Below are positions 8,401 to 18,534 of a stretch of DNA of 64,000 nucleotides, one piece after another. The translations under genes were made by a program, and so were the position numbers. Every line of letters begins with the position of its first letter. The first letter of the stretch is position 1. Source of the DNA: Nocardioides pinisoli (GTDB lineage Bacteria; Actinomycetota; Actinomycetes; Propionibacteriales; Nocardioidaceae); assembly GCF_024199985.1 (NCBI RefSeq), contig NZ_JANARS010000004.1, positions 124,001 to 188,000 of the forward strand, given 5' to 3'. Below the pieces are notes generated by a model. That model did no database searches, was not told where the DNA came from, and saw only the letters and a program-made list of their open reading frames with translations.

Positions 8401-9828
8401 ATGGAGAAGACCCAGCGACGGCTCGCCGCCGTCGTCAGCCTCGGCCTGAGCGCCGCGCTCGTGCTGTCCACCGGCGCCGCGCCCGCGGAGGCCGGTGGTG
8501 GCGCCGACGCCCGGGCAGCGCGGGCGGACCAGCTCACCGGATTCGGCTACCGCGGTGACGTCTACGGCGTGAAGCTGGTGACCGACAGCGTCGAGGCGCT
8601 CAACCTCAAGGACGCCCACGCGCAACAGCTCTGCACCCGGTCGGCCGGCAAGGTGGTCGAGCAGCAGAGCGCCGTGTCGGTCCCCGACAACCCGCTCATC
8701 CAGGTCTCGGCCAGCGCGAGCCGCACCGAGACGTACGTCGACGGCGAGACGCACGGCGTCCGCGGCACCAACACCATCGGCGACATCAGCATCGGCGGCA
8801 CCGTCGGCCCACTGACCACGCCCCGCCTGGTCATCAAGGGTCTGCAGACGACGGCCCACGCCTTCCACACCCCGCGGGGCTACGGTCACGACGAAGGGTT
8901 CACCTTCGCCAGCATCTCGCTCGAGCTGCTCGACAACACCGTCGTGGAGCAGCTGCCGCCCGAGCTCCAGCAGCTCCTCGCCCCGCTCGACCAGGTCACC
9001 GACACGGTCTTCACCGGGACCCAGCAGGCCGCGCAGCAGGTGTTCCAGGTGCTCAGCGACGTGACCAAGCCCATCGTCATCCCCGGCCTCGGCACCATCG
9101 CCCTGGGCTACGAGAACGGCCGAGCCAACAGCCACAACGCCCAGTCCCAGGCCTCGGCCCTTCGGATCGAGGTCACCGCGGGCGACCGCCGCCAGCTCGT
9201 GGAGCTCGGCACCGCGCGCGTCCGGATGGGCGGGCCGGCCCCGGTCGGCGTCTTCCGCTCCGGCGGCACCGCGATGGACTACCAGGCGCTGCAGGGCGCC
9301 CTGCGGTTCGGCAACGTGCAGCACAAGGCGCTCCCCTGCCAGGGCACCCGCGGCCGGACGCAGACCTACCAGGTCCCGCACGCCACGCAGCTCGTCCCGG
9401 TCCCGGTCCAGCTCGACGGCGTGACCTACCAGGTCAACGGCGACCAGTTCCGCGCGAAGGCCGGCGCCAAGCGCGGCAAGGTCGCCAAGGGCTGGTCGCG
9501 CACCGCCATCCGGTCGGTGTCGATCCCCACCGCCCAGCTGGTCATCACCGACGTCAGCTCGCGCGCAGCGATGCGCCAGAAGCCCGGCAAGCGGGTCGGC
9601 TCCAAGATCTCGACCGGCGTCGGGTCCATCACCGTCGCCGGACAGCAGGTCGCGGTGCCGGCGCCCGGCGAGGTGGTGGAGCTGCCCAACGGCGTCGGCG
9701 AGATCCAGCGCCAGCTCGTCGACACCGGCTATCGCGGGTCGCAGGTGATCGCGCTGCGGATCAAGCTCTACTCCGAGGCTGTCGTCATCGACCTGGCCCG
9801 CACCGCGGGGCGCATCTACGACTCCTGA
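8401..9828 (+). CDS. secreted protein of unknown function
   Basis: 475 residues from an ATG with a strong ribosome site (GGGAGGGG just upstream). A Sec signal peptide is clear: basic start MEKTQRR, hydrophobic core LAAVVSLGLSAALVLSTGAA, cleavage near AEA-GG (about residue 33). The mature part is beta-rich, Val/Thr/Gly-rich and has two cysteines (QQLCTR and LPCQGT). A few segments recall the exported choice-of-anchor P proteins found in Nocardioides-like genomes, but I cannot confirm that, and I see no LPXTG anchor or catalytic motif. Monocistronic: divergent from the upstream gene and convergent with the LCP gene. Confidence 0.75.
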   Translation: MEKTQRRLAAVVSLGLSAALVLSTGAAPAEAGGGADARAARADQLTGFGYRGDVYGVKLVTDSVEALNLKDAHAQQLCTRSAGKVVEQQSAVSVPDNPLIQVSASASRTETYVDGETHGVRGTNTIGDISIGGTVGPLTTPRLVIKGLQTTAHAFHTPRGYGHDEGFTFASISLELLDNTVVEQLPPELQQLLAPLDQVTDTVFTGTQQAAQQVFQVLSDVTKPIVIPGLGTIALGYENGRANSHNAQSQASALRIEVTAGDRRQLVELGTARVRMGGPAPVGVFRSGGTAMDYQALQGALRFGNVQHKALPCQGTRGRTQTYQVPHATQLVPVPVQLDGVTYQVNGDQFRAKAGAKRGKVAKGWSRTAIRSVSIPTAQLVITDVSSRAAMRQKPGKRVGSKISTGVGSITVAGQQVAVPAPGEVVELPNGVGEIQRQLVDTGYRGSQVIALRIKLYSEAVVIDLARTAGRIYDS

Positions 9829-9842
9829 CCTCTCGGTCCCGC

Positions 9843-9873
9843 TGCCCGCGTGGCGCACCCGTCCACGCGGGCA
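9843..9873. terminator. bidirectional hairpin between convergent genes
   Basis: Perfect 11-bp stem TGCCCGCGTGG / CCACGCGGGCA with a 9-nt loop, lying in the 54-bp gap between the convergent genes ending at 9828 and 9883. No U-tract, but position and stem strength fit a shared terminator. Confidence 0.6.
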
Positions 9874-9882
9874 CGGGCCCGG

Positions 9883-10791
9883 TCAGCAGCCGCGCAGCGT
9901 CGCGTCGCGGCGGGCCTCGCGACCCAGGCGCCGCGCCTGCGCCACGTCGGGGAAGACCACGCTGGCGGCACCCACGAACCCGATCCGCCCGCGCACGACG
10001 CACGTCGTGATCCTCCGCGGATCGACCTGCGCGACGGCCTGGGCGATCTCGAAGAGCTCGGCCGGCGAGGCGTTGGTGTCGGTGTGGGCCATCACCGTCA
10101 TGACGCCGCGCTCGATGAAGCCCGCCACGTCGGCCTGCGATCGGATCCGGGCGTGGATGCCGCGGAGCGTGCGCTGCTGGTTGGCCGAGCGGTCGAAGTC
10201 GCCGCCCGGCAGGTCGTAGCGGACCCGCGAGAACGCCATCGCGTCGTAGCCCCCGAGACGGATGCGCCCCTTGGCGAAGCCCTCCTTCTTGAGGTTGGGG
10301 TCGGCGAAGCGGCGCGGGTTGGTGACGGTGATGCCGCCGATGTCGTCGATCATGTCCTCGAAGAACGGGAACCGGGTGACCACCACGTAGTCGGGCTCGA
10401 TGCCGACGAGGTTGTGCATCGCACCGGCCATCCCGCGCGGGCCGGCGAAGTAGAGCGCCGAGTTGATCTTCTCCCGCCCGTGGCCGGGGATCGTGACCCA
10501 GGAGTCGCGGGGGACGCCGATCGCGGTGGCCGCGCCCGTGCGGGTGTTGATGCCCACCAGCTGCAGGGCGTCGCCCCGCGACCGGGTCATCACCTGGCCC
10601 GGCCGGGCGTCCGACCCGACGCCGAGGATCCACACCACGTCCTCGCCACCGGTGGCCACGCCCTGCGCGTGCCGGATCTTCACCAGGTTGACCTCGGTCG
10701 GCTGCATCGCCGACGTCGGTACGACGAACGCCGTCACCGCCAGGACCGCCGCGAGGGCGACCGTCCGCACCAGCCTCGTGCTCCGTCCCAT
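9883..10791 (-). CDS. LytR-CpsA-Psr (LCP) family glycopolymer transferase
   Basis: 302 residues. An N-terminal signal anchor (LVRTVALAAVLAVTAFVV) is followed by the LCP core: WILGVGSDAR, SRGDALQLVGINTRTG, IGVPRDSWV, INSALYFAG, then DDIGGI and AFSRVRYDLPGGDFDRSANQQR, which carry the conserved Asp/Arg residues that bind the polyprenyl diphosphate. LCP proteins attach teichoic-acid-like or arabinogalactan-type polymers to peptidoglycan outside the cell. Its ATG overlaps the stop codon of the upstream lipoprotein gene by one base (TGATG), so the two are translationally coupled and probably work together at the envelope. Confidence 0.9.
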   Translation of the reverse strand: MGRSTRLVRTVALAAVLAVTAFVVPTSAMQPTEVNLVKIRHAQGVATGGEDVVWILGVGSDARPGQVMTRSRGDALQLVGINTRTGAATAIGVPRDSWVTIPGHGREKINSALYFAGPRGMAGAMHNLVGIEPDYVVVTRFPFFEDMIDDIGGITVTNPRRFADPNLKKEGFAKGRIRLGGYDAMAFSRVRYDLPGGDFDRSANQQRTLRGIHARIRSQADVAGFIERGVMTVMAHTDTNASPAELFEIAQAVAQVDPRRITTCVVRGRIGFVGAASVVFPDVAQARRLGREARRDATLRGC

Positions 10792-11423
10792 CACCGGGCT
10801 CCCTTCGCGACGTCGTAGCCGAAGACGCGCCACGCACCCCTCTTGCGGGTGAGGAAGAGCCGTCCGCGCACGGTGGTCGTGCCCGTCTTCTGGCCGGTGG
10901 TGTCGAAGCGCAGGACGAACCGCGCGGTCACGGCGCGCGCCCGTCGGCCCGTGGCCAGGATGTCGAGGGTGACCGTGCGCCTGTGTGGCGCCACGGACTC
11001 GATGCGCGGACCGGCGACCTGGTTGGTCAGCAGCGCCTTGTCGGCGCGGGCGCGCTCCTCGGCGGCGTCGGTGAAGCCGGGGAACGCGGAGGGGAAGCTG
11101 CCGCGCGGGTAGGAGCCGCCGAGGTAGGCCGCCTCCCACCAGCGGTCGACTACGGCTCCGACCTGGGCGCGCACGGCCTTGCGCCGGGCGACCGGCAGCC
11201 GGCCGTGGACCCGGTGGATGCCGACCTTCGTCGACCCGGGGTGCGAGGCCAGGGTGGCCCGCGCGTCGGACCGGCTGAGCCGCTCCGGCGATGCCGACGG
11301 CTCGGCGCCGGACTGGCAGGCGGAGGCGAGCGGCACGAGCAGGACGAGCGCGAGTCCCGCGAGGCGGGAGCCGCGGGGGGTGCGGTGGGCGTGGCGGACG
11401 CGGCCTGGTGAGGGGCGGGGCAT
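10791..11423 (-). CDS. lipoprotein of unknown function coupled to the LCP gene
   Basis: About 210 residues from the ATG at 11423, which has GGAG upstream; a longer frame exists but would bury the signal peptide. The type II signal peptide ends in the lipobox LASAC (cysteine about residue 36). The mature domain has WWEAAYLGGSYPRGSFPSAFPGFTDAAEERA, and a C-terminal beta-rich part ends VFGYDVAKGAR. This layout recalls small Mce-associated or NTF2-like envelope lipoproteins, but I cannot name a family. Its stop codon overlaps the LCP start codon. Confidence 0.7.
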   Translation of the reverse strand: MPRPSPGRVRHAHRTPRGSRLAGLALVLLVPLASACQSGAEPSASPERLSRSDARATLASHPGSTKVGIHRVHGRLPVARRKAVRAQVGAVVDRWWEAAYLGGSYPRGSFPSAFPGFTDAAEERARADKALLTNQVAGPRIESVAPHRRTVTLDILATGRRARAVTARFVLRFDTTGQKTGTTTVRGRLFLTRKRGAWRVFGYDVAKGAR

Positions 11424-11625
11424 GAGGAGCTCCAGGCGGATCGAGCGGACGACGGCGGTCCCGAGAAGGTGATGACCAACGGATGAGCTGGGGGTGACTA
11501 CTGGTGTGGTCGACACCATGCCTCACCAGTCGAACCCGGCCCTGCATTTGCGTGCGTGTGCGACTAGCCTTGTCGTCGACTTGGTCAATCCTCGCGCGAT
11601 CACATCTGGAAGAGGCGAAACAAGC

Positions 11626-14600
11626 GTGGCGCAGTCCCCGAACGGGCAGTCCGGCAACCAGTCCTCGGTTGCACCGTCATCTGACCTGGGAGCCAACGAG
11701 TGGCTCGTGGAGGAGATGAAGGAGCAGTACGACAAGGATCCCGCGAGCGTGGGGCCGGAGTGGGCGTCCTACTTCGGCAACGGGAGCGCCTCCGCGGCCC
11801 CGGCGGCGCAGAAGACCAAGTCCCAGAGCCAGTCCCAGACCACGACCCGGTCCGTCGCTCCGGCGACCTCGCAGGCTCCCGCCAAGGCACCCGCCAGGCA
11901 GGCCGCCGCTCCCGAGCAGGCGGCTGCTCCCGCGAAGTCGGCCGACAAGCCGGCCCAGAAGTCGGCCGAGAAGCCGGCGGCCAAGGCGCCGACCTCCACG
12001 CCGCGCCCGAAGGCCGCCGCCGACGAGCCGGCGAAGGGCTCCAGCGCCCCCGTCGCCAAGGACCCCAAGCCCGCGGCTCCGGCTCCGGTCAGCGACGAGC
12101 CGACCTACACCGTGCTGCGCGGTGCCCCGGCCCGCACGGCCGCCAACATGGATGCGTCGCTGTCGGTCCCGACCGCCACATCGGTGCGCTCGGTCCCGGT
12201 GAAGCTGCTGTGGGACAACCGCACGGTCATCAACAACCACCTCGCCCGCGCCCGTGGCGGCAAGGTGTCGTTCACCCACATCATCGGCTACGCCCTGGTC
12301 AAGGCGCTGCGCTCGATGCCGGAGATGAACGTCGGCTACGAGGTCCGTGACGGCAAGCCCAACCTGATCACCCCGGCCCACATCAACCTCGGCCTCGCGA
12401 TCGACATGCAGAAGCCGGACGGCACCCGCCAGCTGCTGGTCCCCAACATCAAGGGCGCCGAGGCGATGGACTTCGCCGCCTTCTGGACCGCCTACGAGGA
12501 CATGGTCCGCAAGGCGCGCGACGGCAAGCTGACCGTCGCGGACTTCCAGGGCACCACCATGTCGCTGACCAACCCGGGCGGCATCGGCACGGTCCACTCG
12601 GTGCCGCGGCTGATGGCCGGGCAGGGCGCGATCATCGGCGTCGGCGCGATGGAGTACCCGCCGGAGTGGCAGGGCGCGTCCGAGGAGGCGATCAACCGCA
12701 ACGCCATCAGCAAGGCGATGACGCTCACCTCGACCTACGACCACCGCGTCATCCAGGGTGCGCAGTCGGGCGAGTTCCTCAAGCGCGTGCACGGCCTGCT
12801 GCTCGGCGAGAACGACTTCTACGACGAGATCTTCCGCTCGCTGCGGATCCCCTACGAGCCGATCCGCTGGGCGCGCGACGTGGTCGCGAGCCACGACGAC
12901 GACATCGTCAAGCAGGCCCGGATCCTCGAGCTGATCCACGCCTACCGGGTCCGCGGCCACCTCATGGCCGACACCGACCCACTGGAGTACCGCCAGCGCA
13001 GCCACCCCGACCTGGAGGTGGAGTCGCACGGCCTCACCCTGTGGGACCTCGACCGCGAGTTCGCGACCGGGTCCTTCGGCGGCGAGGGCCGGCGCTTCAT
13101 GAAGCTGCGCAACATCCTCGGCATCCTGCGCGACTCCTACTGCCGCACCACCGGCATCGAGTACATGCACATCATGGACCCCGAGCAGCGCAAGTGGATC
13201 CAGGAGCGCGTCGAGCAGCCGCACGTGAAGCCGCCCCGCGAGGAGCAGCTGCGCATCCTGCTCAAGCTCAACCAGGCCGAGGCGTTCGAGACCTTCCTGC
13301 AGACCAAGTTCGTCGGGCAGAAGCGCTTCAGCCTCGAGGGTGGCGAGACCACGATCCCGCTGGTCGACGAGATCTGCGAGGCAGCCGCCGAGACCGGCCT
13401 CGACGAGGTGTGCATCGGCATGGCCCACCGCGGCCGGCTCAACATGCTCGCCAACATCGTGGGCAAGAAGTACAGCCAGATCTTCCGCGAGTTCGAGGGC
13501 AACATCGACCCGCGCACGGTCCAGGGCTCCGGAGACGTGAAGTACCACCTCGGCGCGGAGGGCGAGTTCGTCGCCGGGTCGGGCGACAAGATCAAGGTCT
13601 CCGTCGCGGCCAACCCCTCGCACCTCGAGGCGGTCAACCCGGTCCTCGAGGGCATCGCCCGCGCCAAGCAGGACATCCTCGACCAGGGCGAGAAGTTCCC
13701 GGTCCTCCCCCTCCTCGTCCACGGCGACGCCGCGTTCGCCGGGCAGGGCGTGGTGGCCGAGACCCTCAACCTGTCGCAGCTGCGCGGCTACCGCACCGGC
13801 GGCACCGTCCACCTGGTCATCAACAACCAGGTCGGCTTCACGACGGCTCCCGGCTCGTCGCGCTCGTCCCTCTACGCCACCGACGTGGCGCGGATGGTGC
13901 AGGCCCCGATCTTCCATGTCAACGGCGACGACCCGGAGGCGTGCATCCGCGTCGCCCGGCTCGCCTTCGACTACCGCCAGGCGTTCAACAAGGACGTCGT
14001 CATCGACCTCGTCTGCTACCGCCGTCGCGGCCACAACGAGGGTGACGACCCGTCCTACACCCAGCCGCTGATGTACGACCTCATCGAGCAGAAGCGATCG
14101 GTCCGCAAGCTCTACACCGAGTCGCTCATCGGTCGCGGCGACATCACGATCGAGGAGGCCGAGCAGGTCCTCAAGGACTACCAGCAGCAGCTCGAGCGGG
14201 TCTTCACGGAGGTGCGGGAGGCCAGCTCCGAGGCGCCCACCGAGTGGACGACCGTCCCGGACTACCCCGACAAGCCGGCCGGCGACTTCTCCACGGCCGT
14301 CACGCCGGAGGTCCTCAAGCGGATCTCCGACAGCTACGTCACCCCGCCGGAGGGCTTCACCGTCCACCCCAAGGTCATGCCGCAGCTGCAGCGGCGCGCC
14401 GCCGCGATCACCGACGGCCCCATCGACTGGGGCACCGGCGAGATCCTCGCCTTCGGCTCGCTGCTCATGGACGGCCGTCCGGTGCGCCTGGCCGGCCAGG
14501 ACTCGCGCCGTGGCACGTTCGTGCAGCGGTTCGCGACGATCATCGACCGCACCAACGCTGACGAGTGGACCCCGCTGACCAACCTCACCGAGGACCAGGC

Positions 14601-15471
14601 GAAGTTCCACGTCTACGACTCGCTGCTCTCCGAGTACGCCGCCCTCGGCTTCGAGTACGGCTACTCCGTGGCGCGGCCCGAGGCACTGGTGCTGTGGGAG
14701 GCGCAGTTCGGCGACTTCGTCAACGGCGCCCAGACCGTGATCGACGAGTTCATCTCCGCCGGCGAGACCAAGTGGCGCCAGCAGTCGGGCGTCGTCCTGC
14801 TCCTCCCCCACGGCTACGAGGGCCAGGGCCCCGACCACTCGTCGGCGCGCATCGAGCGCTTCCTGACGATGTCGGCCGAGGACGCCATGGTCGTCGCGCA
14901 GCCGTCGACGCCCGCGTCCTACTTCCACCTGCTGCGTCGCCACTCCCTCGGCGAGGAGCACCGTCCGCTGATCGTCTTCACGCCCAAGTCGATGCTCAAG
15001 CGCAAGGAGGCGGCCTCGCAGCCGGCCGACTTCGTCGGCGACACGACCTTCCGCGCGTTCATCGGCGACGACGCCGCCGACCGCGACAAGGTGGAGACGC
15101 TCATCATGTGCTCGGGCCGGGTGACCTGGGACCTGATGGTCGAGCGCTCCAAGCGCGACAACGGCGACCAGTTCGCCATCGGTCGCATCGAGCGGCTCTA
15201 CCCCAACCCCGTCGAGGAGATCAAGGCCGAGGTCGCGAAGTACCCCAACCTCAAGGCCGTCCGGTGGGTGCAGGACGAGCCGCGCAACATGGGCCCGTGG
15301 CCGCACTACCAGCTCAACGTGTGGCCCCAGCTCGACCTCACCGTCGAGCCGATCACCCGTCCGGCGTCCGCGTCGCCGTCGGTGGGCACGGTGAAGCGCC
15401 ACGTCGAGGAGCAGAAGACGCTGCTCGACGCGGCCTTCGAGTCGCCGCGCTCCGCCGGCCACGACTACTGA
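11626..15471 (+). CDS. sucA: multifunctional 2-oxoglutarate dehydrogenase E1/E2 (Kgd/SucA)
   Basis: 1281 residues from GTG 11626 (GGAAGAGG upstream), the size of mycobacterial Kgd. It has an N-terminal OdhA-type helix ([17 protein letters not shown]), an Ala/Pro/Lys-rich linker, an E2 acyltransferase domain with active-site DHRVIQG (His373), then the E1 part. E1 carries [11 protein letters not shown], the TPP site [14 protein letters not shown] (about 700), [19 protein letters not shown] and the C-terminal [20 protein letters not shown] region. It performs decarboxylation and succinyl transfer of 2-oxoglutarate in the TCA cycle. The fused architecture, with no separate SucB and no own lipoyl domain, is typical of actinobacteria. 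DUF6104 follows by 21 bp. An alternative start further upstream is possible but lacks a ribosome site. Confidence 0.96.
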   Translation: MAQSPNGQSGNQSSVAPSSDLGANEWLVEEMKEQYDKDPASVGPEWASYFGNGSASAAPAAQKTKSQSQSQTTTRSVAPATSQAPAKAPARQAAAPEQAAAPAKSADKPAQKSAEKPAAKAPTSTPRPKAAADEPAKGSSAPVAKDPKPAAPAPVSDEPTYTVLRGAPARTAANMDASLSVPTATSVRSVPVKLLWDNRTVINNHLARARGGKVSFTHIIGYALVKALRSMPEMNVGYEVRDGKPNLITPAHINLGLAIDMQKPDGTRQLLVPNIKGAEAMDFAAFWTAYEDMVRKARDGKLTVADFQGTTMSLTNPGGIGTVHSVPRLMAGQGAIIGVGAMEYPPEWQGASEEAINRNAISKAMTLTSTYDHRVIQGAQSGEFLKRVHGLLLGENDFYDEIFRSLRIPYEPIRWARDVVASHDDDIVKQARILELIHAYRVRGHLMADTDPLEYRQRSHPDLEVESHGLTLWDLDREFATGSFGGEGRRFMKLRNILGILRDSYCRTTGIEYMHIMDPEQRKWIQERVEQPHVKPPREEQLRILLKLNQAEAFETFLQTKFVGQKRFSLEGGETTIPLVDEICEAAAETGLDEVCIGMAHRGRLNMLANIVGKKYSQIFREFEGNIDPRTVQGSGDVKYHLGAEGEFVAGSGDKIKVSVAANPSHLEAVNPVLEGIARAKQDILDQGEKFPVLPLLVHGDAAFAGQGVVAETLNLSQLRGYRTGGTVHLVINNQVGFTTAPGSSRSSLYATDVARMVQAPIFHVNGDDPEACIRVARLAFDYRQAFNKDVVIDLVCYRRRGHNEGDDPSYTQPLMYDLIEQKRSVRKLYTESLIGRGDITIEEAEQVLKDYQQQLERVFTEVREASSEAPTEWTTVPDYPDKPAGDFSTAVTPEVLKRISDSYVTPPEGFTVHPKVMPQLQRRAAAITDGPIDWGTGEILAFGSLLMDGRPVRLAGQDSRRGTFVQRFATIIDRTNADEWTPLTNLTEDQAKFHVYDSLLSEYAALGFEYGYSVARPEALVLWEAQFGDFVNGAQTVIDEFISAGETKWRQQSGVVLLLPHGYEGQGPDHSSARIERFLTMSAEDAMVVAQPSTPASYFHLLRRHSLGEEHRPLIVFTPKSMLKRKEAASQPADFVGDTTFRAFIGDDAADRDKVETLIMCSGRVTWDLMVERSKRDNGDQFAIGRIERLYPNPVEEIKAEVAKYPNLKAVRWVQDEPRNMGPWPHYQLNVWPQLDLTVEPITRPASASPSVGTVKRHVEEQKTLLDAAFESPRSAGHDY

Positions 15472-15492
15472 GCCGGGACCTGGGGAGCAGCG

Positions 15493-15669
15493 GTGTACTT
15501 CACCGATCGCGGGATCGAGGAGCTCGAGCGGCGCCGGGGTGACGAGGAGGTCACCCTGGCGTGGCTCGCCGAGCAGCTGCAGGCCTTCGTCGACGCCCAC
15601 CCCGACTTCGAGGTGCCGATCGAGCGGCTGGCCACCTGGCTCGCGCGGCTCGACGACCCCGAGGACTGA
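15493..15669 (+). CDS. DUF6104 small protein
   Basis: 58 residues from a GTG, with GGGGAGCAG eight bases upstream. The sequence is YFTDRGIEELERRRGDEEV followed by a tryptophan-containing helix and an acidic tail ending LDDPED. It matches my memory of the short DUF6104 proteins that follow sucA in Streptomyces and relatives. Function unknown. The 21-bp spacing to sucA suggests co-transcription, so a role linked to the dehydrogenase complex is possible but unproven. Too short for many gene callers. Confidence 0.8.
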   Translation: MYFTDRGIEELERRRGDEEVTLAWLAEQLQAFVDAHPDFEVPIERLATWLARLDDPED

Positions 15670-15705
15670 TCGACGCCTGGCGGGCACGAGGCCTACGCTC
15701 CTCCG

Positions 15706-16236
15706 ATGGAGCGCGACCTGGCCGCCGACCTCGGCTACTCGCACGCCACGGGCAGCCCCCTGCACCGGGTGTTCCGGTGGGGCGCGGGCACCCGCGCGGG
15801 CGGCTGGGTGTTCTCCCGCGTCCTGCGCCACGTCGACGACGTCGTGGGCCGTCTGACGAGGGGCCGCCACAGCGCACCCAGCCTGCTGGCCGGCCTCGCG
15901 GTCCTCGACGTCACCACGACCGGCCGCAGGTCGGGCCAGCGCCGCACGAGCCACCTGATCGCGACGCCGTACGACGGCGGGCTGGCGCTGATCGGCACCA
16001 ACTTCGGGCAGGCGACCACCCCGGCGTGGGCGCTCAACCTGGAGGCGGACCCTCGGGCGGTGGTCACCTACCGCGGCACGACGCGCCAGGTGACCGCCCG
16101 GGTGGCGACGCCGGCCGAGGCCGACGAGGTGTTCGCGCTGGCCGCGCGCTTCTACCCCGGCTACGCCCGCTACCGACAGCGGATCGGCAGCAGCCGACGG
16201 GTCCGGGTCTTCGTCCTCGAGGACCCCACCGGCTGA
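15706..16236 (+). CDS. F420/deazaflavin-dependent nitroreductase-family protein
   Basis: 176 residues. The diagnostic block is TTTGRRSGQRRTSHLIATPYDGGLALIGTNFG, then TPAWALNLEADPRAVVTY, which is the Ddn/DUF385 split-barrel fold that binds coenzyme F420. Members reduce quinones or nitro compounds with F420H2 and are often loosely membrane-associated. The ATG has CTCCTCCG before it, a weak site. Follows DUF6104 by 36 bp and converges with the SDR gene. Confidence 0.88.
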   Translation: MERDLAADLGYSHATGSPLHRVFRWGAGTRAGGWVFSRVLRHVDDVVGRLTRGRHSAPSLLAGLAVLDVTTTGRRSGQRRTSHLIATPYDGGLALIGTNFGQATTPAWALNLEADPRAVVTYRGTTRQVTARVATPAEADEVFALAARFYPGYARYRQRIGSSRRVRVFVLEDPTG

Positions 16237-16245
16237 GCCCCGGGG

Positions 16246-16944
16246 TCAGCTGGTGCGCGGGACCACCGGGCGGACGGTGACGTCCGGGATCGTGGCGTCC
16301 CGGGGCAGGTCGACGACGTGCAGGATCGTGTCGACGACCGTGTCGGGGCTGATCCAGCGCGAGGAGTCGTAGGTCCTGCCCTCCTGCTCGTGCACCTTCT
16401 CCTGCATCGGGGTCGCGGTGCGGCTGGGGTAGACGGTGCTCACCCGGACGCCGTGGTCGACCTCCTCGGCCCGCAGCGCGTCGGCGAGGGCCCGCAGGCC
16501 GAACTTCGACGCGGCGTACGCCGACCACTCGGCGCTCGCCGAGAGCCCGGCGGACGAGTTCACGAACACCACGGTGCCGCGCGTGGCCCGCACGTGGGGA
16601 AGGAGCTCTCGGGTGAGCACCGCCGGTGCGGTGAGGTTGACCGCGATCTGCTCCTCCCAGTCCGCGAGCCGCAGCCGCTCCACCGGGGCGAGGTCGACGA
16701 CCCCGGCCACGTGCAGCAGCGTGTCCACCCCGCCGTCGACCTGGCGGCCGATGCCGTTGAGGGTGCCGGGGTCGGCCAGGTCGGCGACCAGGAGCTGCGC
16801 GCGGGGGAAGGTCTGCGCCAGCTCGGCCGCGCGGGCGTCGCTGCGCGCGAGCAGGACGAGCTCGTCGCCGCGATCGGCGAGGCGGCGGGCCAGGGCCAGC
16901 CCGATGCCCGACCCGGCACCGGTGAGCACGTGCGTGCGCGTCAT
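16246..16944 (-). CDS. short-chain dehydrogenase/reductase
   Basis: 232 residues, a classical SDR. The nucleotide-binding TGAGSGIG is at residues ~8-15, HVAGV replaces NNAG (about 78), catalytic Ser lies in VNSSAG (about 126) and YAASK holds Tyr/Lys (about 140-144). The Asn of the NAG motif is absent, but the Ser-Tyr-Lys triad is complete. Substrate unknown. Its ATG overlaps the stop of the upstream zinc-binding-dehydrogenase-type gene (ATGA), so the two oxidoreductases form a coupled pair. Confidence 0.9.
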   Translation of the reverse strand: MTRTHVLTGAGSGIGLALARRLADRGDELVLLARSDARAAELAQTFPRAQLLVADLADPGTLNGIGRQVDGGVDTLLHVAGVVDLAPVERLRLADWEEQIAVNLTAPAVLTRELLPHVRATRGTVVFVNSSAGLSASAEWSAYAASKFGLRALADALRAEEVDHGVRVSTVYPSRTATPMQEKVHEQEGRTYDSSRWISPDTVVDTILHVVDLPRDATIPDVTVRPVVPRTS

Positions 16945-17909
16945 CGGGTGAAGACGATCTTGCCGAAGACGTCACCCTCCGCCATCGCGGCGAAGCCGTC
17001 GCGGGCCTGCTCCATCGGGATGGCCCGGTCGACCAGCGGCCGGGCGCCGGTCGCGTCGAGGAAGCGCACCAGCAGGTCGAGCTCCTTGCGCGTGCCCATG
17101 GTCGAGCCGATCACGGACAGCTGGGTGAAGAAGATGCGGGTGAGGCCGGCGTCGTCGACGTCGGGCCCCGAGGTCGTCCCGCTGATGACGATGCGACCGC
17201 CCGGGCGCAGCGAGCGCACCGAGTGGCTCCAGGTGGCCTTGCCGACGGTCTCCATGACGGCGTCGACCTTCACCGGCAGGCGGGTGCCGGACTCGAAGAC
17301 CTCGTGGGCGCCGATCTCGCGGGCCCGCTCACGCTTGGCCTCGTCGCGGCTGGTGGCCAGGATCGTCAGGCCGGCGGCGCGACCCAGGGTGATGAGCGCG
17401 GTGGCGACGCCGCCGCCCGCGCCCTGCACGAGCACCGTCTCGCCGGGCTTGCAGCCACCCTGGACGAAGAGCATCCGGTAGGCCGTCAACCACGCGGTGG
17501 GCAGGCAGGCCGCCTCCTCGAAGGAGAGCGAGGCCGGCTTGGGCACGAGGTTGCGGCGCGGCACGACGACCTGGTCGGCGAAGGTGCCCTGGTGGCGCTC
17601 GGAGAGCAGCGACCGGCCCGGGTCGTCCGCCTCGTCACCGGTCCACCCGGGGTCGCCGATGACGCCGTGGACGACGACCTCGTTGCCGTCCTCGTCGACG
17701 CCGGCGGCGTCGCAGCCGAGGATCATCGGCAGCGACTCCTCGCGCAGCCCGACGCCTCGCAGCGACCACAGGTCGTGGTGGTTGAGGCTGGAAGCCTTGA
17801 CGGTCACGGTCGCCCACCCGTCCGGCGCTTCGGGAGCGGGCCGCTCCCCCACCACCAGGCCGTTCAGGGGATCGTCGGAGGAGAAGGACTCGGCGTAGAC
17901 GGCGAACAT
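16941..17909 (-). CDS. MDR-family (zinc-less) quinone-oxidoreductase-like dehydrogenase
   Basis: 322 residues, medium-chain dehydrogenase/reductase. The N-terminal GroES-like half has SSLNHHDLWSLRGVG and ILGCDAAGVDEDGNEV. The Rossmann half has VLVQGAGGGVATALI (about 160-174). The structural-zinc cysteines of alcohol dehydrogenases are missing, which points to the NADPH:quinone reductase or enoyl-reductase branch. Overlaps the downstream SDR by 4 bp. Divergent from the SRPBCC gene by about 119 bp. Confidence 0.88.
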   Translation of the reverse strand: MFAVYAESFSSDDPLNGLVVGERPAPEAPDGWATVTVKASSLNHHDLWSLRGVGLREESLPMILGCDAAGVDEDGNEVVVHGVIGDPGWTGDEADDPGRSLLSERHQGTFADQVVVPRRNLVPKPASLSFEEAACLPTAWLTAYRMLFVQGGCKPGETVLVQGAGGGVATALITLGRAAGLTILATSRDEAKRERAREIGAHEVFESGTRLPVKVDAVMETVGKATWSHSVRSLRPGGRIVISGTTSGPDVDDAGLTRIFFTQLSVIGSTMGTRKELDLLVRFLDATGARPLVDRAIPMEQARDGFAAMAEGDVFGKIVFTR

Positions 17910-18028
17910 CCTCCGACCCTAGCGAGTGGGCGAGGCGTCCCGGCCCGGGGTCCAACGGCCCTGCCGCTCCCGCGGCGTGGTCGTCACGATGGGAGTGTCG
18001 AGCCGTCGCGCGTGGAGGGAGCCGTCAG

Positions 18029-18484
18029 GTGCCACGGATCACCGGTCACGTGACCATCGCGGCCCCGGTCGAGGCCGTGTTCGACATGGTCGCCGACGAG
18101 CGCAACGAGCCGCGCTACAACCCCCGGATCGCGCGAGCCAGCCTGGAGGGCCACGAGCCCATCGGCGCGGGCAGCCGGTTCGTCGTCGAGCCGAGCGGCA
18201 CGGGCGCCCGTGGCCGGATGGCCATGACGATCCTCGAGCACGACCGACCACATCTGCTGCACAACGCCGTGACGTCGTCGTTCATGCAGGTCGACGGCGT
18301 CCTGCGGTTCGAGGAGAGGGGTGACGCGACGCTCCTCTCGTGGGACTGGGAGATGGAGCTCGTCGGCCGGTGGCGCGCGCTGACGCCGCTGCTGCGGCTC
18401 GTCGGACCGCGCTGGGAGCGCCGCAACTGGGTGAGCCTGAAGCACCTGATGGAGTCCGGCGCCCGCGCGACCGGGCTGTCGTAG
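18029..18484 (+). CDS. SRPBCC (START/Bet v1-like) family protein
   Basis: 151 residues from GTG 18029 (GGAGGGAG upstream). It opens PRITGHVTIAAPVEAVFDMVADERNEPRYNP, the first strand and helices of polyketide-cyclase/SRPBCC hydrophobic-ligand proteins, and closes with a long C-terminal helix around NWVSLKHLMESG. Likely binds or acts on a small hydrophobic compound in the cytoplasm; no specific activity can be assigned. The Eis-like gene follows on the same strand after 50 bp. Confidence 0.85.
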   Translation: MPRITGHVTIAAPVEAVFDMVADERNEPRYNPRIARASLEGHEPIGAGSRFVVEPSGTGARGRMAMTILEHDRPHLLHNAVTSSFMQVDGVLRFEERGDATLLSWDWEMELVGRWRALTPLLRLVGPRWERRNWVSLKHLMESGARATGLS

Positions 18485-18534
18485 CGGAGGGATATCCGGT
18501 TGCGGGTGCCCCACCGCCACGTTTGGGTTGCCGG

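Noticed and set aside
11677-15954. A 1425-codon open frame antisense to the 2-oxoglutarate dehydrogenase gene
   Set aside because: Composition is Val/Leu/Ala/Gly/Asp/Arg-rich shadow sequence, while the plus strand carries a full Kgd protein with all motifs.
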